Source: Scleromitrula shiraiana (lineage: Eukaryota; Ascomycota; Leotiomycetes; Helotiales; Sclerotiniaceae). From it: a DNA stretch of 64,000 nt. The notes beneath the pieces are model-generated. The model saw only the letters and a program-made list of their open reading frames with translations, was not told the DNA's origin and searched no databases. Where the stretch lies: the NCBI GenBank assembly GCA_028455995.1, contig JABELC010000012.1, positions 620,001-684,000 of the forward strand, written 5' to 3'. Shown one piece after another: positions 1 to 13,909 of the stretch. Both the position numbers and the translations under genes were made by a program. Numbering within the stretch: position 1 is the stretch's first letter; the number at the start of each line of letters is the position of its first letter.

Positions 1-3000
1 TATTGTGATGTATTGTATTGTATTATATTGTATTGTATTGTATTGTATTTTAGACAATAGAATAGATTAAATAAATCCTTACTATTCGGGTACGATTTTA
101 TCTATCTATCTATCCATCCATCCATCCATCTATGTATTTGATATTGATATTAATACTAATACTAAGCCCGTCTGCGTATAGACTTTTATCGGAGAATATC
201 TATATCTATATCTATATCTATATCTATTATACATACTACTATAGTAGGTAGAATTGAAAGTTGAAATGATTGATTTTATTCCATGTCATGTTATGTTATG
301 TCATGTCATCTAGTAAGTAAGTAAGTAAGTAAGTAAGTAACATACATATATATCCCCATATCCCCATATTTTAAAACAGCAATACAATACAATACAATGA
401 AGTTCGAGAATCAAACTTGAATCTTAAATATCCACCACCCAAATCCACTCATTGATTATTAATTTAATCTCACAAACACATTTTTCCAATCATATCTATA
501 TCTATATCTATATATATACAAAAAAAATAAAAAAAAAATAAAAAAAAATACATCATCATCATCTTCAACCAAGAAATATCCAAATCTATTAAATCACTAC
601 TAGTAGTAACAATACCCTAGTCTCGTTTATCCCTGAGAAGTATATTATCCACAACAATGCTGACTAATGCATGACACTGATGAAGCGACCAATGAAATCA
701 AGAGACGCTTGTCACGAAGCTAAGTCTGGAGAGCCTGCCAGCGCTAGATATGGGAGTGACGTGAGATATTGTGGCTAAGGTTGGAAGATAATCTTCTATT
801 TTTGTATGACGGAAGCGCGTAGCTCGTTGTTATTTGCAGATGTATGCGAATTTGCGCAGTAGAGAGATGTGATTTTTCAAAAAAAAAAATATATAAAATA
901 AATAAAAATAAAAAAATAAGGCGAGTAAGCGCAAGCTGTAGTCATACGAACCAACATCTAATCTGAAGCCGCTTATGTGTACTTGAATGTAAAGCGCTAA
1001 TGAATTTAAAGTGTAAGCTAAGACGAGACACAGAAGATGAGCCACCCGGTATGAGAACCAGCCACCCATCGACTTGATCCATGGTAGAACATATTGCTAT
1101 TAGATGTTATTCCTATCAATCTAACGAGGCATTATTTGACTTCAAAAGATAGCGATATTGATGAAAGTAAAGCGTAGATACAAGGTTTCGGTGCTCACCA
1201 TGATCGCCCAAGAAATATTCCCAAGACGGATAGTGATGAATCAGCCCACGTGGCAAGGACACGAATGCGTTTCAAAAGTATAAATCCTAACATGAATATA
1301 TGCAAATCTTCGATGTAGAAATGGAATGAAAATGTTGGAAAATTGTAAAGAATGAATTGTGATGCATGATGTGATCGGGTTAGCTTCGGGGTTTGATGAT
1401 GAGTTGGCTGAAAAGGATGTGGCATGACCAACACCACAACACGAAGCCAATTTAGTCGCCCGATGCGATTGAATTTTTGAATCTTGAGAATTGATTATGG
1501 GAAATTATTTTTGCCGCTGATACTGATGAGAAAGTTAAGAAAATTAGAAAAAAAAATCGATTGCGTTTCTTTGAGGGTGAAAGAGGTAAGGAAGAAAACG
1601 TTTCAATTTTGTGTTGAGGTATTTTACTTGTCGTACACACAGTATTTCCCAACACACAAACTCGTATCGTACCCAAGATATAACACCAGTATAATGGCCA
1701 GAGAATAGATTGGAAAGTTTAGATTCTGACATGAAGAAATGAACCATCGAATTTGTGATGATAAGGCTCTTCTTTAACTGATGTTGTTGTTGTGTCCGTA
1801 CCGTGACTAGAGCCTAATGAACACCCTTACATTCCCATCTAGAGACGACATTCTCATAATTATTAATTAATTCTCATATTAAAATTATATGGCTCATATC
1901 CCCCATTGAACATCGATATCTAGAACTTCAAATTGTAAAAAATTATAAAATTAGAAGAGTATTGTTGATGAAATTTGTATCGGCTCTCGGTCGCATCTTC
2001 TCAACATCGCAACTCAAAAAAATGCGACTTTCAAAGCCGTACAGATAAGGAAGGAACAACGAACTAAATTTGAAATTTCGACATTGATAAATGATAATGT
2101 ATCGATTACGCATCTTTTCATATAAAATATAAAGCAATTGACTTTGTTTTGATAAAGTAATGAACATTGATCAATAATGGTTGAGAAGTATGGCGATCGC
2201 TTCAAATTTCCAAAACACAATTCAAATAAATACCATTTCAATGCACTTGCAACAACAACAGGAGAAGATTATAAAAACTGAATTGAATCTAACTATTTGA
2301 TGGAGAAAATTACACAAATTTATAAAAATCATACATCAAATTTAATATATATAACTGTAAGAATTAAAAATGTAGATATAATATATATCAAACTCATCAT
2401 AACTGGACGACCGATACTATATTTTGATAAATCATGAAAATCTAGTAGATATATTAGATATCAAATGATTAAATTATTGAATAAAAATTATATGGTTGAA
2501 AGGGCTGAAAGCGGATGATTCACAAGTATAGAGAAAGCATTAAGAGAATGGGTGTGGTAGAGCAAGAAAAAAGTGAAAAGAGGGAAGTGGACGAAAAGAA
2601 AAAGAGGGCAAAAAATGAAAAAAATCTTTGATATGATGTGGTTTGAGGTCTCATGATCCCTTGAAAAAGGAGCGAGCGAGAGAAGGGGAGAAGGAGAGAG
2701 GGGGAGAAAAGAAAGAAAGAAAAAAGATAATTAATATGTCATACCAGTAGTTTCCCAACTTCCTCTTTCTTTAACTATCTATCCATACCCTCCCTCCTAA
2801 TCCCTCCTCTTTAACCAATTGAATAAATTCATCATATTTAAATTAAAATGGAAATTCCATCCGTTTTCACCTATTTTTTCCCCCCCCTCTATTTTTTTTT
2901 TTAAAAATATAAATTTATATCTTAATTTGGACTAGTTGATAGAAATCTAAAAATGTTCCTTTAAGATCACCAAGACCATCCTTCACTGCCTACATAAACA

Positions 3001-3208
3001 ATTCCTCCCCCCCGCTTTCAACACACGACCTTTCGGAACCTCTTTTGTCTTCCTTTACATCTAAACTTCCAACAATCATAAAACTTCTATTCATCTCCAA
3101 GAATCAACTTGAAATCAATTAAATATTAATTCTATTGAACTTTTAGCTTTTAACTCTCAATACATTTTATTATTTTTTGAATAACTTCAATAATAACTAT
3201 CTATCAAA
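1..3208. other. gene-poor microsatellite region
   Basis: I see no coding region that I can support in this stretch. It holds simple repeats: a TATTG pentamer run at 1-50, ATCC/ATCT runs near 105-130, TATATC-like runs near 195-225, GTAA repeats near 312-341 and A-rich tracts near 520-550. The short open frames here have no family features and are A+T-driven. The last few hundred bases, pyrimidine-rich at about 2740-3176, are probably the promoter and 5' leader of the histone gene that follows. Confidence 0.6.
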
Positions 3209-4304
3209 ATGCCTCCAAAGACTGCCTCCGCTGTTCCAAAAGCTAAAGCTTCCACTTCCGACCATGCCAGTTATCAAGGTAAGCAAGAGCTTCCTATTCC
3301 ACAACAACACGTCGCATATGTATCATGTACATATGCTTCGGATCGCATTCACTGGTCCTATCACATTTCAAGCTTCAATTATTCTACATATCATTTACTG
3401 ACGCGTCATATTAGATATGATCACTGATGCTATCGTCAACTTGAAAGAGGTATGTTTACGTACTACTCCACATCTTAATACTTACTAACATATCTTCTGC
3501 AGCGCAATGGGTCAAGGTACGACTGTCTTTTTATCCTCCTCGACATGATATAAATCATAACTCGACGCGTCTTTTTTGCTTTTCTCAACTTACAGAAACT
3601 AATATCAATACAGCCGTATGGGCATTAAGAAATACGTTCGCGCCAACAACAAGATCAACGCTGCCGACACTATGTTCGATTCTCTCTTCAACAGAGCTTT
3701 GAAGACTGGCGTCTCAAAGGGTCACTTCGCCCAACCAAAGGGTAAGTCATTGACATCCCTCAATAACTAATTCAAGACATTGTCTAACCCTTCCATCATA
3801 GGTCCATCCGGAACTGTCAAGCTAGCAAAGAAAGTACCAGCACCAAAGCCCGCTAAGTCCGCCGAGAAGAAGACCGAGAAGAAAGCCGCTCCTAAGAAGA
3901 CTACCACCAAGAAGGCAACTACTGCTAAGCCAAAGGATGCTGCCGATAAACCAAAGGCCGCACCAAAAGCAAAGGCCGCTGCTAAGCCTAAGGCTGCACC
4001 AAAGGAGCCAAAGGAGGCAAAGGCCAAGGCTGCTCCAAAGCCAAAGAAGGCTGCTGCTCCTAAGGATAAGGATGTAAGTAATTCATCATCTTGATTTTCA
4101 CCACGCGTCTAATCATCATATCAATAGGCCCCTGCTGTCGTTGATAAGCCAACTGTTATCAACAAGACCAAGTCCGGACGCGTTACCAAGACCAACGCTA
4201 AGCCAGCAGCCAAGAAAGCAGCCCCAAAGAAGGCTACTACTACTACTAAGAAAGCAGCTCCCAAGAAGGCCGCCGCTGCTGCTGCCCCTGCTGCTTCAGC
4301 ATAA
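3209..4304 (+). CDS. Linker histone H1
   Basis: Linker histone that binds nucleosomes and entry/exit DNA in the nucleus. By eye there are six exons: 3209-3278, 3415-3449, 3503-3516, 3614-3741, 3802-4073 and 4128-4304, joined at GT-AG sites in frame to give 231 residues. Residues about 18-95 form the globular H1/H5 winged-helix domain: an aspartate-methionine-isoleucine start of helix 1, then RNGSSR and IKKYVRANNKI, which match the wing and recognition-helix signatures. The rest is a lysine/alanine/proline-rich tail made of KPKAAPK-like repeats, ending in an alanine-rich run. The start is the only ATG that leads into the globular domain. Fungi usually carry one H1 gene and introns inside the globular domain are common. 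The third exon is only 14 bp, so automated gene finders may miss it. Confidence 0.93.
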
Positions 4305-7300
4305 TTCAGCTTGCCTAATGACTCTTCTCCTTGATTGTTGATAATGGCGTTTGGGATGGGAATATCGCGTGAGGGCTACTAAATCACCGCGTTTTGTTAT
4401 CTGCTTTTTTGTAGTTCTTGATCTTTTCTTACCAAGCTTATTCTACCCTTTTCTCTCTGTTTGTGGGAAATCTTGAATGATGAGGTTATTCTCTTGATTG
4501 ATATATTATCAAAACAAGTATACACACAGCGTAAAAAAACGATTATTATCAGGATGGATAGATGGATGGATGTATGGAAATGGATGGTTTATTTGGTCTA
4601 GTTAGGCTGGATACGTTGGTTTCTGTTTCCTCTTCTCTTTTACTACCACAGCGAATATTTTCTCGATTTATTTTATCACGAATCAGAAAGAAACAAAGGG
4701 AAGAGGATACCAAGCTTAGGTTAAGTTAGGAAGTAAGGACTGGCGAATGAAAGGCGTGATGTGGCGTGTGGTTGGGATGAATTGGAATGAATGGATGGAT
4801 GGTTGGTTGGTTTCTTTTTTTGGGTTTGTTTGTTTGTTTGGTATGATATGGATATCTTCGGTCTATGACTGGTATGGTTGACTGGTTGGTTGGTTGGATG
4901 GATGGATGTACTTGTACAGATATCAGGTTGATTGATGGATGGATGGATGACAGCAAGGAGGGGAGAGGAGGGGAATGAATATGAAAACTGCTTAAAAATC
5001 TGTCTTGAATTCAGTGATTGATGTGAAAGTGAATTTTGAGATATCCAGCATTGCTTGTTGGATTGACTGACTGGATTTGATTTGATTTGATTTGATTTGA
5101 TTTCATTTTTGTTTGGCTTACTTGTACTTGACGCGTCTTATTTATTTCACTCCTTCATTCATTCAAGTTACGTTCTTTTGTTACGATTTGATTCAGGCTT
5201 GGCTTGGCTTGGCTTGGCTTGGCTTGGAACCTGAACCGCGTTTTCTCTGTCGGTCTGGCTATCAGTTCCGCCCACTAAGTATGGGTATGAGTATTAGTAT
5301 GAGTATGATATACAGCTAGGTATATCGGGGAGGGGCAGCGGGGAATCACTTTTATGATTATGATTATGATTGGGATTGGGATTGAGATTGAGATTGAGAT
5401 TGAGATTGAGATTGGGATTTGCGGGTAGAGCGGCACGTGGATATCATGGGAGGAGAGGAGAGAGGATGGAGGATAGAGGATAGAGGAGGAGGTCATAGAT
5501 TTTCGTTTGGGGTGTTGGGGGGGAAAGGGATGGGTGAGTGAGTGGGAATTGAGTGGTGTTTGTTTGGGGGAGGAATATGGTTGTGAAGGGAGATGGAAGG
5601 GGGAGGGAGATTGAGGGGGAGACTTTGGGTGGGTATTGGAGATGGATGGGGATGGAGATGGATGGGGATGGAGATGGATGGGGATGAGAGGGGGTTGAGT
5701 TGCTGGTATAGTAGAGGTATGGTATGGTATGGTATGGTATGGTATGGTAGCAATAGATTGGGTATGGAAAGGGAGAGGAAGAGAGGAAATAAGGAGGAGG
5801 AGGAGGAGGAGGAGGAGGAGGAGAAGGAGGAGGTAAAAAATGAAGATAAATGTGAAGCAAGTAAGTAAGGGCGGGCAGGCTTTGTGCGCATTTGGTGAGG
5901 ATGAGGATGAATAGTAATGCGATGGATGTAGTAGACGATGAGGCAGGGGATGGTGAGTTGGGAAAGGTAGAAATAGATGGGGTTTCTTAAGAAGAATAGA
6001 GTTGAAGAGGCTAGCCTTGTGGAGATGGAGATAGAGATAGAGATGAAGATGAAGATGGAGATATTTTATATTGTAGCAACTTATTAGTGTATAACGTGAT
6101 ATGAAATAATGGGATGGAGGCTGAATAACGCAATATGACGACATATGCATAGAGTGCTGATAGGCAGGCTGAGTTTAACTGCCCAGATGATTGATATTAA
6201 ATCCGAGTTGGAAGCTGACGCAGATGCTTATTTACTATGCCACGTTGCTTGGGAAAATACGGTACTGTAACTATTCGGTATATATTGGTTGTTGATTGGA
6301 TACATGGAGAGAGGAAGGGGGAGCAGTATTGTTTTAACTCAACTGGAAGCTGTATGTATGATGGATGTTTTGTTGTGTGCAGATGGATAGTTTATTGTAT
6401 GCCCCGCCAGGTGAGGTGAGTTGTAATAAAGCACTTATTTCTGTGGCTGTGGCTGTAGCTGTGGCTGTGGTTGTGAGAGTACATACATCTTGATTAATTG
6501 GAATGTAGTCGATCGAACTGATAGCGGATAGGTAGAGGTCGGTCGGTCGGTGCGAAGAAGGAAAAGATCGTCGGACCCTGAATGTATCCATATATGTAAG
6601 TATAGGCAGGTACGGAAGGTATCTGAGGCCTACAACATAGGCCGGGCGCGGTGTAAAATTCATGGATTGATTGAATGAATGATTGATTGATAGTTCGGAT
6701 GGAATTAATATCGCTTTAGTATTAATGAGTGAGTAGTAGGAGCAGTCACTAAGAGAGCAGAGGAAAAACAAATAATGAATGAGAGAGAGAAGGAAGGAAG
6801 GAAAAGAATATACTCGAGGAGTAAAGATATAGAATTTAATGCATAAACAATCTTGGAAGACCTTGAGAGCTGAATAATTAATCAATAATTTATTTTATTC
6901 TTAATATGGTATAGTTGATTAGAGTGATATTGTAATAGTGGTAAGAAGTGAGATCTTCGCAGTGCCGGATGGGCGGGAGAAAGGGAAGGAAGGCGATGGA
7001 GGGAGGTGTTCTAGAAATTTGGTGCACATGTGTAGTGTGGGTAGATGGATGTGATGGATGAATGGCAGGGTTGGGTAGGTAGGGAGGGGATGGTGAGTTA
7101 TTTTTGGATTTATATTGTAGATGCGGTGGGATAGTATTGAGATTATGTATGTATGCTATATGTACAGGACAGGATTATATGATATGCGATATGGGATATG
7201 GATATGGATATGGATATGGATATGAGATGGGATATAAAGATCAAATGGGATGAATAATAAATAAATATATTATAGTATAGAAGATGAAAAGATATTGGTT

Positions 7301-8018
7301 ATAAATATAACTTCAGAGAGATGAGTATGAATAATATATTATGCTACTAATAACTAGAGTAAAAGGAAATAATATAGGATGATTCAGATAAACTTTAGCT
7401 GATAACGACTCTTAATTATTATTCTTTATATACGGAGATATCGGTATTTATTAAATATCCTATCTTTCTATTTATATCCTATCATATCCTATCATAAAAA
7501 AGAGTGCTTTATATAATAATACAATAATATATACAATAATACAATAAAATAATAATATCTTATAAAAAGAATAGAATTGGGCAATTTATACTAAAAGTTA
7601 CGAGATATACGAAATCTTTCAATTTCATTTTCATTTTCATTTTCATATTTCTTTGTTATCCTTTTTCTCCTCTTCCTTCTCCCATCCTCCTTTTCTCCCT
7701 TTCTCATCTAAAGAAGTGGATATTCTATTTTGTTCATTGAATTTGGCTTGGCGGAATTTCGCGTGTTGAAGTGGTTCCGCTCATCAATCAATATAATTAA
7801 TCATCATGTGTGGATTAGGAGTACTACTACTAATTAATTTTAACATACTAGTATTCAAATCTCTCCATTTCCAGCTCCCCTCCCAAGTTACCAAGATCAT
7901 ATAATTTTGGTTCTGTGCTTTTAAATTTACATGCATTATTTACTTACTTGCAGGTATCCATAACTAGTACCTATACTACGGGGTCACGTGGGAGTATACC
8001 ATATACTATACCAACCAT

Positions 8019-8079
8019 ACCCATACATAGATACATACATAGATACATACATAGATACATACATAGATACATACATATA

Positions 8080-8108
<29 letters not shown>
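8019..8108. repeat. ATAGATACATAC microsatellite
   Basis: Tandem 12-base units of the type ATAGATACATAC degrade into plain ATAC units towards the 3' end. It lies about 0.55 kb upstream of the lipid-kinase start codon. Confidence 0.85.
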
Positions 8109-8112
<4 letters not shown>

Positions 8113-8169
8113 GCACACATATATGCATAGTACTCATAAACCAAAATTCATTTGAATTTGGAATCTCCT

Positions 8170-8222
8170 CTTAACTATTCCTCTCCTCTCCTCTCCTCTC
8201 CTCTCCTCTCCTCTCCTCTTCT
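8170..8222. repeat. CCTCT pentanucleotide repeat
   Basis: About ten CCTCT/CTCTC units form a pure pyrimidine tract upstream of the lipid-kinase gene. Such tracts are common in fungal promoters and leaders. Confidence 0.85.
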
Positions 8223-8642
8223 CTCGTCCTCTATTCTACTTTACTATTCCTCTTCTTCTCCCTTTCATTTTTTCCTCCAAAATACCGTTATGCTGATATA
8301 TTCTTCTTATTCTTTTTATTCTTCTTCTCAATTATTAGACTTCAAATTCTCAATCAATATTTATTAAAAAGTATTACTATTACAATTGGTTTTAATACAC
8401 TACCACAACCACGCACGTCCACATTATACACCCAAATCAATCCATATTCGGTACAACTTCCAGGTTATCATCAATAATTTTAACCAAATCCTTAATCTCC
8501 TTTTTTTTTAAACACAACAACCACCCACTTACTCATTCATTCATTCAATTTCCATTTAAAACACTTCTAACCTTCAAATAATTAAAATACAACAAACAAA
8601 ACAACGCGATATATCTGGTGACACCAAAAAATAGTTTCACGA

Positions 8643-11600
8643 ATGCCACACTTCGTCGAGATGCCATCGTTCTTAACAGACGACACTGGCCCTATGTATT
8701 CAACAAATCGTCCCCCATTTGATCTTCCCACTCATTTAAGATCTTCTCACGAGAAATTATCAATCAATGGAGTAAATGGCAGATCTTCAACACATAATTC
8801 AATTAGGAATGGTTTGGAAAATGGTTCAGATATATATAATGAGAGTACTGGTGGTGCCAGTGTGGGTACAAATGGAGTTGGCAGACATCAATTGAATGGA
8901 GACACGCATCATGACGCAAACTTATCTTCCATACCAAATGGTAGATCAAGTGCAGGTAGTTGGGATTATAGGTCAAGATCTTCAATGAATGGAAGTACAT
9001 ATTCTGTAAATGGTGGATCAAATGGTGTGAATGAAAATGGAAGGAGGAGCCCAGCACCTCAAAATGGTTTTTCGAGATTATCAAATGGTGTTGCCAGTGA
9101 TAGGAATTCTTTCGCGTCGACAAACGGAACTATTTCGAACTCGACTATAGAGACTTCTCCACGACCAACAACTAATAGTGATAGCGAACCTCCTTTTCAA
9201 TCTTTAAGTCCTCAGCCACCACTAAATGCACCACCACCACCTCCTCCTTCAAATCCACAAAGTACAGGACCTTTAACATATCAATCGCCATTATACCCAT
9301 CGAGTCCTGCAACTACTCATCCTGCAAGTTCATTACCTGTATCCGAAACTCCTGCTCGTAACGCGAATGCTTCACCACATCGACTTTCTTCTCCCCCATC
9401 ATATCCCCCACCATCACCTGCATCAAGTTCTTTGGTTCATCCAGGAGCTACCCAGTTAAAACACCGACATACGTTAGAAGTACCAAAGGTTGGACCGAGT
9501 AGGAATTCGAGAGATGGCAACGATGCAGTTTTTACCAGTGGACGATTTTCTCCAACTTCAGTAGCTACTGGTCCTAGACGTGGTTCGCTGAGTATAAACC
9601 GAAGAAATACTCAATCGATACATTCTAATATGCCTCATGAGGAGGTTCCACCAGATGAAGATGCACTTCGATGGGCGGAAGCTATGCGACAAAAACGTGC
9701 AAGTAAAAGGAGAAGGAAGGACGAGGAAGATGATGATAGAGTGGTTGTTGGAACAAAGGTTGATCAACATCATGTCAATTGGGTTACTGCATATAATATG
9801 TTAACGGGAATTCGATTTACCGTTTCGAGAACGAATGCAAAGTTGGATAGACCATTGACTGATGCAGATTTCGAGGCTAAACATAAATTCTCCTTTGATA
9901 TGTAGGTCAATCTTTAGATATGCTTTGCAACTAAGCTGACATATTATAGTACTGGGAACGAGTTAACACCATCTGCAAAATACGATTTCAAGTTCAAGGA
10001 CTATGCACCATGGGTATTCCGATCTTTGCGAGCGAAGTTCAAAATCGATCCTGCCGATTATCTTATGTCCCTAACCAGTAAATATATACTATCGGAATTG
10101 GGTTCACCAGGAAAGAGTGGTAGTTTCTTTTACTTCTCGAGGGATTACAAATACATTATCAAAACGATTCATCATGCCGAACATAAATTTTTGAGGAAGA
10201 TATTGAAGGAGTACTATCACCATGTTGAGGAGAACCCAAATACGCTTCTATCACAATTTTATGGACTTCACCGAGTGAAGATTCCTTATGGAAGGAAGAT
10301 TCATTTTGTCGTTATGAATAATCTATTTCCGCCACACCGCGATATCCACCAAACTTTCGATTTGAAAGGTTCCACTGTAGGAAGAGATTATAGTGAGGAA
10401 AATTTGGAGAAGAATCCTCGAGCGACCCTCAAAGATTTGAATTGGCTTCGAAGAAATCTACATCTCGAATTTGGCCCTGAGAAGAGAAGAGTCTTTTTTG
10501 AACAAGTGGAGAAAGATGTTCAATTATTGCAGAGATTGAAGATTATGGATTACAGTATGTTGGTCGGAGTTCACGATTTACAGAAGGGAAATGAGGAGAA
10601 TCTGCGAGATAAGACACTACAAGTCTTTCAACCTGGTGGCGATAGTCCAATGGATGATCCTGGACCATTGATGAGAACGCCTAGTAAACTGGAAAATGCA
10701 AGAAAGGCGAGAGAATTACGGAATATTATCAAGCAGGAGAAACCTATTCCAATGGGCCAAAGTAGTTCAAGAATGCCGGATCAGATGGATGAAGATTCTA
10801 CTAAGAAGGATTTCACGTTCTATAGTGATGATGGTGGATATAGAGCTACTCATGAGGATAATACACCTGGGGAGGAGATATTTTTCTTGTCAATTATTGA
10901 CTGTCTCACTCATTATGGTACATTGAAGAAGCTGGAACATATGTGGAGTAAGTTTTCATTTTAAATACTTAGAGATAATCATGCTAATTACCAAACAGAG
11001 GGATTAAGTCACGATAAGAAGCAAATTTCCCCCATAGCACCAGAACCATATGGTGATCGTTTCGTCCGATTCATCGAAGGAATCACCAAATCAACCGAAG
11101 AAGCCGCTCGTGAAGAACAATGTCCTCGTGATCTACCTCACACTAATTCCCTTCCTATATCTGACCGAAACATCTCGACGGATTCGACACGAAGGAGATC
11201 AAATAGCGCACATATGCATCGCACGGTGACTAATAATACGGTGATCCAACGCGCGGAAAATGAAGCGCTTCAGAGTGAGAAGAATGGGAGAGAAGAACAT
11301 ATTGAACCGAGGACGGTAACGACGGTTAGGAGTCCGTCGGCGGAGAGGACAAATGGGCTACAGGGGCAGATATTGCCGGTTGTGGAGGAGATTGGGGAGG
11401 CGAGTAGTACGGGGGGGAGAAGCTGGGGGGATGATAATGATAGAGAGAGAGAGAGGGAGAAGAGGCCGGTTACGCCGGCTAAGGATTTTTCGCCTAGTTT
11501 GAATGGGGGGGTGGAATATGGAAATGGAAGTGGGAGGCCGGGGAGTTTGAGGAAGACGATTAGTAGAAGTAGTTTGGATAAGGATTTACCGCCTTTACCG

Positions 11601-11681
11601 CCGTCGGTGGGGAATGGAAATGGCAAGGGGAAGGGGGTTGGTGGGAGGGATGATGGGGGTGGGAGGATGGTGGGTCGTTGA
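8643..11681 (+). CDS. MSS4: Phosphatidylinositol-4-phosphate 5-kinase (Mss4-like)
   Basis: Phosphorylates PI4P to PI(4,5)P2 at the plasma membrane, the lipid that controls actin, endocytosis and polarised growth. Three exons (8643-9901, 9950-10947, 10999-11681) join in frame to 979 residues. Residues 1-400 are a low-complexity, Asn/Ser/Pro-rich tail with a polyproline stretch near 195. The kinase domain covers about 400-780. It has the glycine-rich loop GKSGSFFYFSRD (near 473), the catalytic motif DLKGSTVGRD (near 559), MDYSMLVGVHD (near 620), the IIDCLTHYGTLKKLEH metal-binding helix (near 733), and a conserved end with APEPYGDRFVRFIEGI after the last intron. The C-terminal 200 residues are disordered and glycine-rich. 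Junctions are supported because the frames restore the family motifs exactly, for instance FDITGNELTPSAKYDFKFKD across intron 1. Part of the coding sequence after 11290 is very G-rich and C-poor. Fungi normally have a single essential copy. Confidence 0.95.
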
Positions 11682-13909
11682 TGGCTGGATTTTGGGAATT
11701 GGGAATTGGGAATGGGGTTGGAGTGATTTTCAGTACAGTGAGTGTATAGGGGTAGGGGGAGGGAGTGAATATTTTAATAGATGGTGCCGGAATGATGAAG
11801 CAGATGAGGAAGAAGAAGAAGAAGAAGAAGAAGAAGAAGAAGAAGAAGAAGAAGAAGAAGAAGAAGAAGAAGAAGAAGAACTACATCAGCGGAGGATAAA
11901 AAATCACATACATACCATGATACCAACTAGCGATCGCCTCTTTTTGCTCCCCCTTACTTTCTTCCTTTCCTTTTCGGCCTTTCTTCCTCTGACTTTTCTT
12001 TCTTTTGTCTTTTATTTGGACTTGACATCCTTCACTTTTTCCTTTGTATGTGTGTGTGTGTATCGTGTATTGTGTACTTTATTTATATTGTACTTATCTT
12101 ATTGGGTTTGCGGGTGGATATGCATGGGATGGATGGATGGATGGATGGATGGATGGGAGGGTATGGGATGGAGGGTTCCATGGTTTGGAATTCTTTTTAC
12201 ATGGACTGATTTGATTGGGCTTGGGGAATAATTTTCTTGGTGGGTGGGAGTGAGATTTTGAGGTGGGTTGGGGTTAGTTGGATGGGGATGCGGGATGTGG
12301 GATGTGGGATTGGAGAGTAGTTGGTGGATGGGTGGAGGGTGGGAAAGGGGGAAGGGGGAAGGGGAGTAGATGGTATAAGGAAAGAGGAAGGGAGATAGAC
12401 GAATGACTGATTGTAGGATGCAGGATTGAAGAGTGGGGAAGGAATGAAAGAGGGAGGGAATGGATAACGGAGGAGGAGTAAAAAGGAGAAAAAGGAAAGA
12501 AATAGGAGATGGGAGTGAAAAAAACAGAGAGAATGAATGGATAAATAAATAAATGAACAAAAATGTTAAAATAGATTGTGAAAAGAATGGAATAGAAAAG
12601 AAAAGAAATGAAATGAAATGAGAATATTTAATATCAATAGCTTGATTAATTGATGTGTTTCTTTGATTTTGGTGAGGTGAGGTGAAGGTAGTGAGTGATC
12701 AAAGGGAAGGAAAGATAATGGAGGATGAATGTAAAGAAAAAGAAGGAAAGAAGACAGAGGGGATAAAGTGATAGTTTCTTCCTTTCCTTTCCTTTCCTTC
12801 CCTTTCCTTTCCTCGCCTTCCCTCCATCCCTCTCCTATCCTATCCTACCTCTTCGCTCCTGCCTCTTTCCCTATCTCTTATATCGTCGCAATCATATGTG
12901 AAAGATGGATTGGATCCCTTCGTGCATGATATGGATACGTATGGATATTGTACTATATACTATATACTATATATGCACTGTGCCTTCCTTCCTCTGTCGT
13001 ATTTACCTTGAGTTTAAGATAAGTGGAGGTAGGTTTCATTGCTATGGTGATTTTTGATTTAATCTTTATCTTGATTTTTGAGTTTTGTTTATTTATTTAT
13101 CTATCTATCTATCTATCTATCTATCTCTTCATTTCATACTAAATCATACCACACGGAATAAACCACCCACCCACCACAAGTACAGATACGAAGTTACAGC
13201 TTTACCCTATCTCTTACTAGTATTCTGTTCTTTGCGTCTCATTGATTGATAGATATATACACACACGATTTGCACTATCAACACTACATACACTATAATC
13301 ATACCAGGGAATAACGAGTTCAGTATCGGAGACGCCGGAATACAAATCCATTGCGGAGGTGCTGTGTTTTACTGCTTCATGTTATATTGGGGATTGTTAT
13401 CGATATTCGATATAGCGAATTCGTAGTCTTATTCGTACTCGAGATTGTAATTACGGTTGCGGTTGCGGTTGTGGTTGTGGTTGTGGTTCGTTGTAGCTTT
13501 TGCTTTGATTTTGGTTTTGGATTGGATTGGATTGGATTGGATTGGGTTGGGGTTGGGAAGCTTTGTATTCTCTCTGTGATTTGAGAGAGAGAGAGAGAGA
13601 GAGTTTACTGATATCATCGTCATCGCCATCGCCATCGTCATCACTATCCTTCAACTCGACGAGTTTATATCGTAAATACACACACGTATTCCTTTCTATC
13701 AATAAGATACGATAGATAGACATCCACCACTTCCTCAACACCACACCAGACCACGCCAAACTCAAGTATCTCGTCATTCCATCTCGTTCTATCTTCCTCC
13801 ACGAATCCCGCTATCAAGTCCTGTTCTTACCTCACACCAAATCACAAAACACAATATCAAACCATTCACTCACTAACGGCTCTCATATCTCAACACCGCA
13901 TTCTCAAAA
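11682..13909. other. intergenic region, GAA and other simple repeats
   Basis: No gene is supported. The left part is the probable 3' UTR of the lipid kinase and includes the long GAA run. Further on are GGAT repeats (12131-12156), TTTCC repeats (12780-12812), an ATCT run (13098-13126), GGTTGT and GGATT repeats (13455-13550) and a GA run (13583-13602). The right part (13700-13909) is C/A-rich and probably the leader of the next gene. Confidence 0.55.
11809..11880 (+). repeat. (GAA)24 trinucleotide repeat
   Basis: This is an uninterrupted run of about 24 GAA triplets, 128 bp after the stop codon of the lipid-kinase gene and therefore probably in its 3' UTR. In one frame it would read as polyglutamate, but that frame has no other coding features. 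Confidence 0.95.

Larger units (their letters stand above)
4305..8642. other. long intergenic region, microsatellites only
   Basis: This is a 4.3 kb gap without a supportable gene. It contains GGAT/GGTT runs (about 4785-4940), TTGAT repeats (5075-5100), TTGGC repeats (5205-5228), GAGATT repeats (5370-5420), GGTAT repeats (5715-5750), a GGA run (5790-5835), GATATG repeats (7195-7225) and the dense repeats described separately at 8019-8222. The long minus-strand frame at 5275-6150 is translated low-complexity sequence and is not believed. The last 400 bp, rich in C and A, is probably the leader of the lipid-kinase gene. Confidence 0.55.

Noticed and set aside
5275..6150. 291-codon open frame on the minus strand
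   Set aside because: It is translated microsatellite (HLHLHL, IPYHTIPYHT, SISISI runs) with no folded segment or family motif.
6334..6885. 183-codon minus-strand frame
   Set aside because: It contains ATATATAT-type translated repeats and no recognisable domain; base composition resembles the surrounding intergenic DNA.
11614..12231. 205-codon plus-strand frame with a polyglutamate run
   Set aside because: It overlaps the end of the lipid-kinase gene in another frame and is built on the GAA repeat; no conserved content.
12099..12560. 153-codon minus-strand frame rich in Pro/His/Ser
   Set aside because: Translated GGAT/GGGA-type purine-rich simple sequence.
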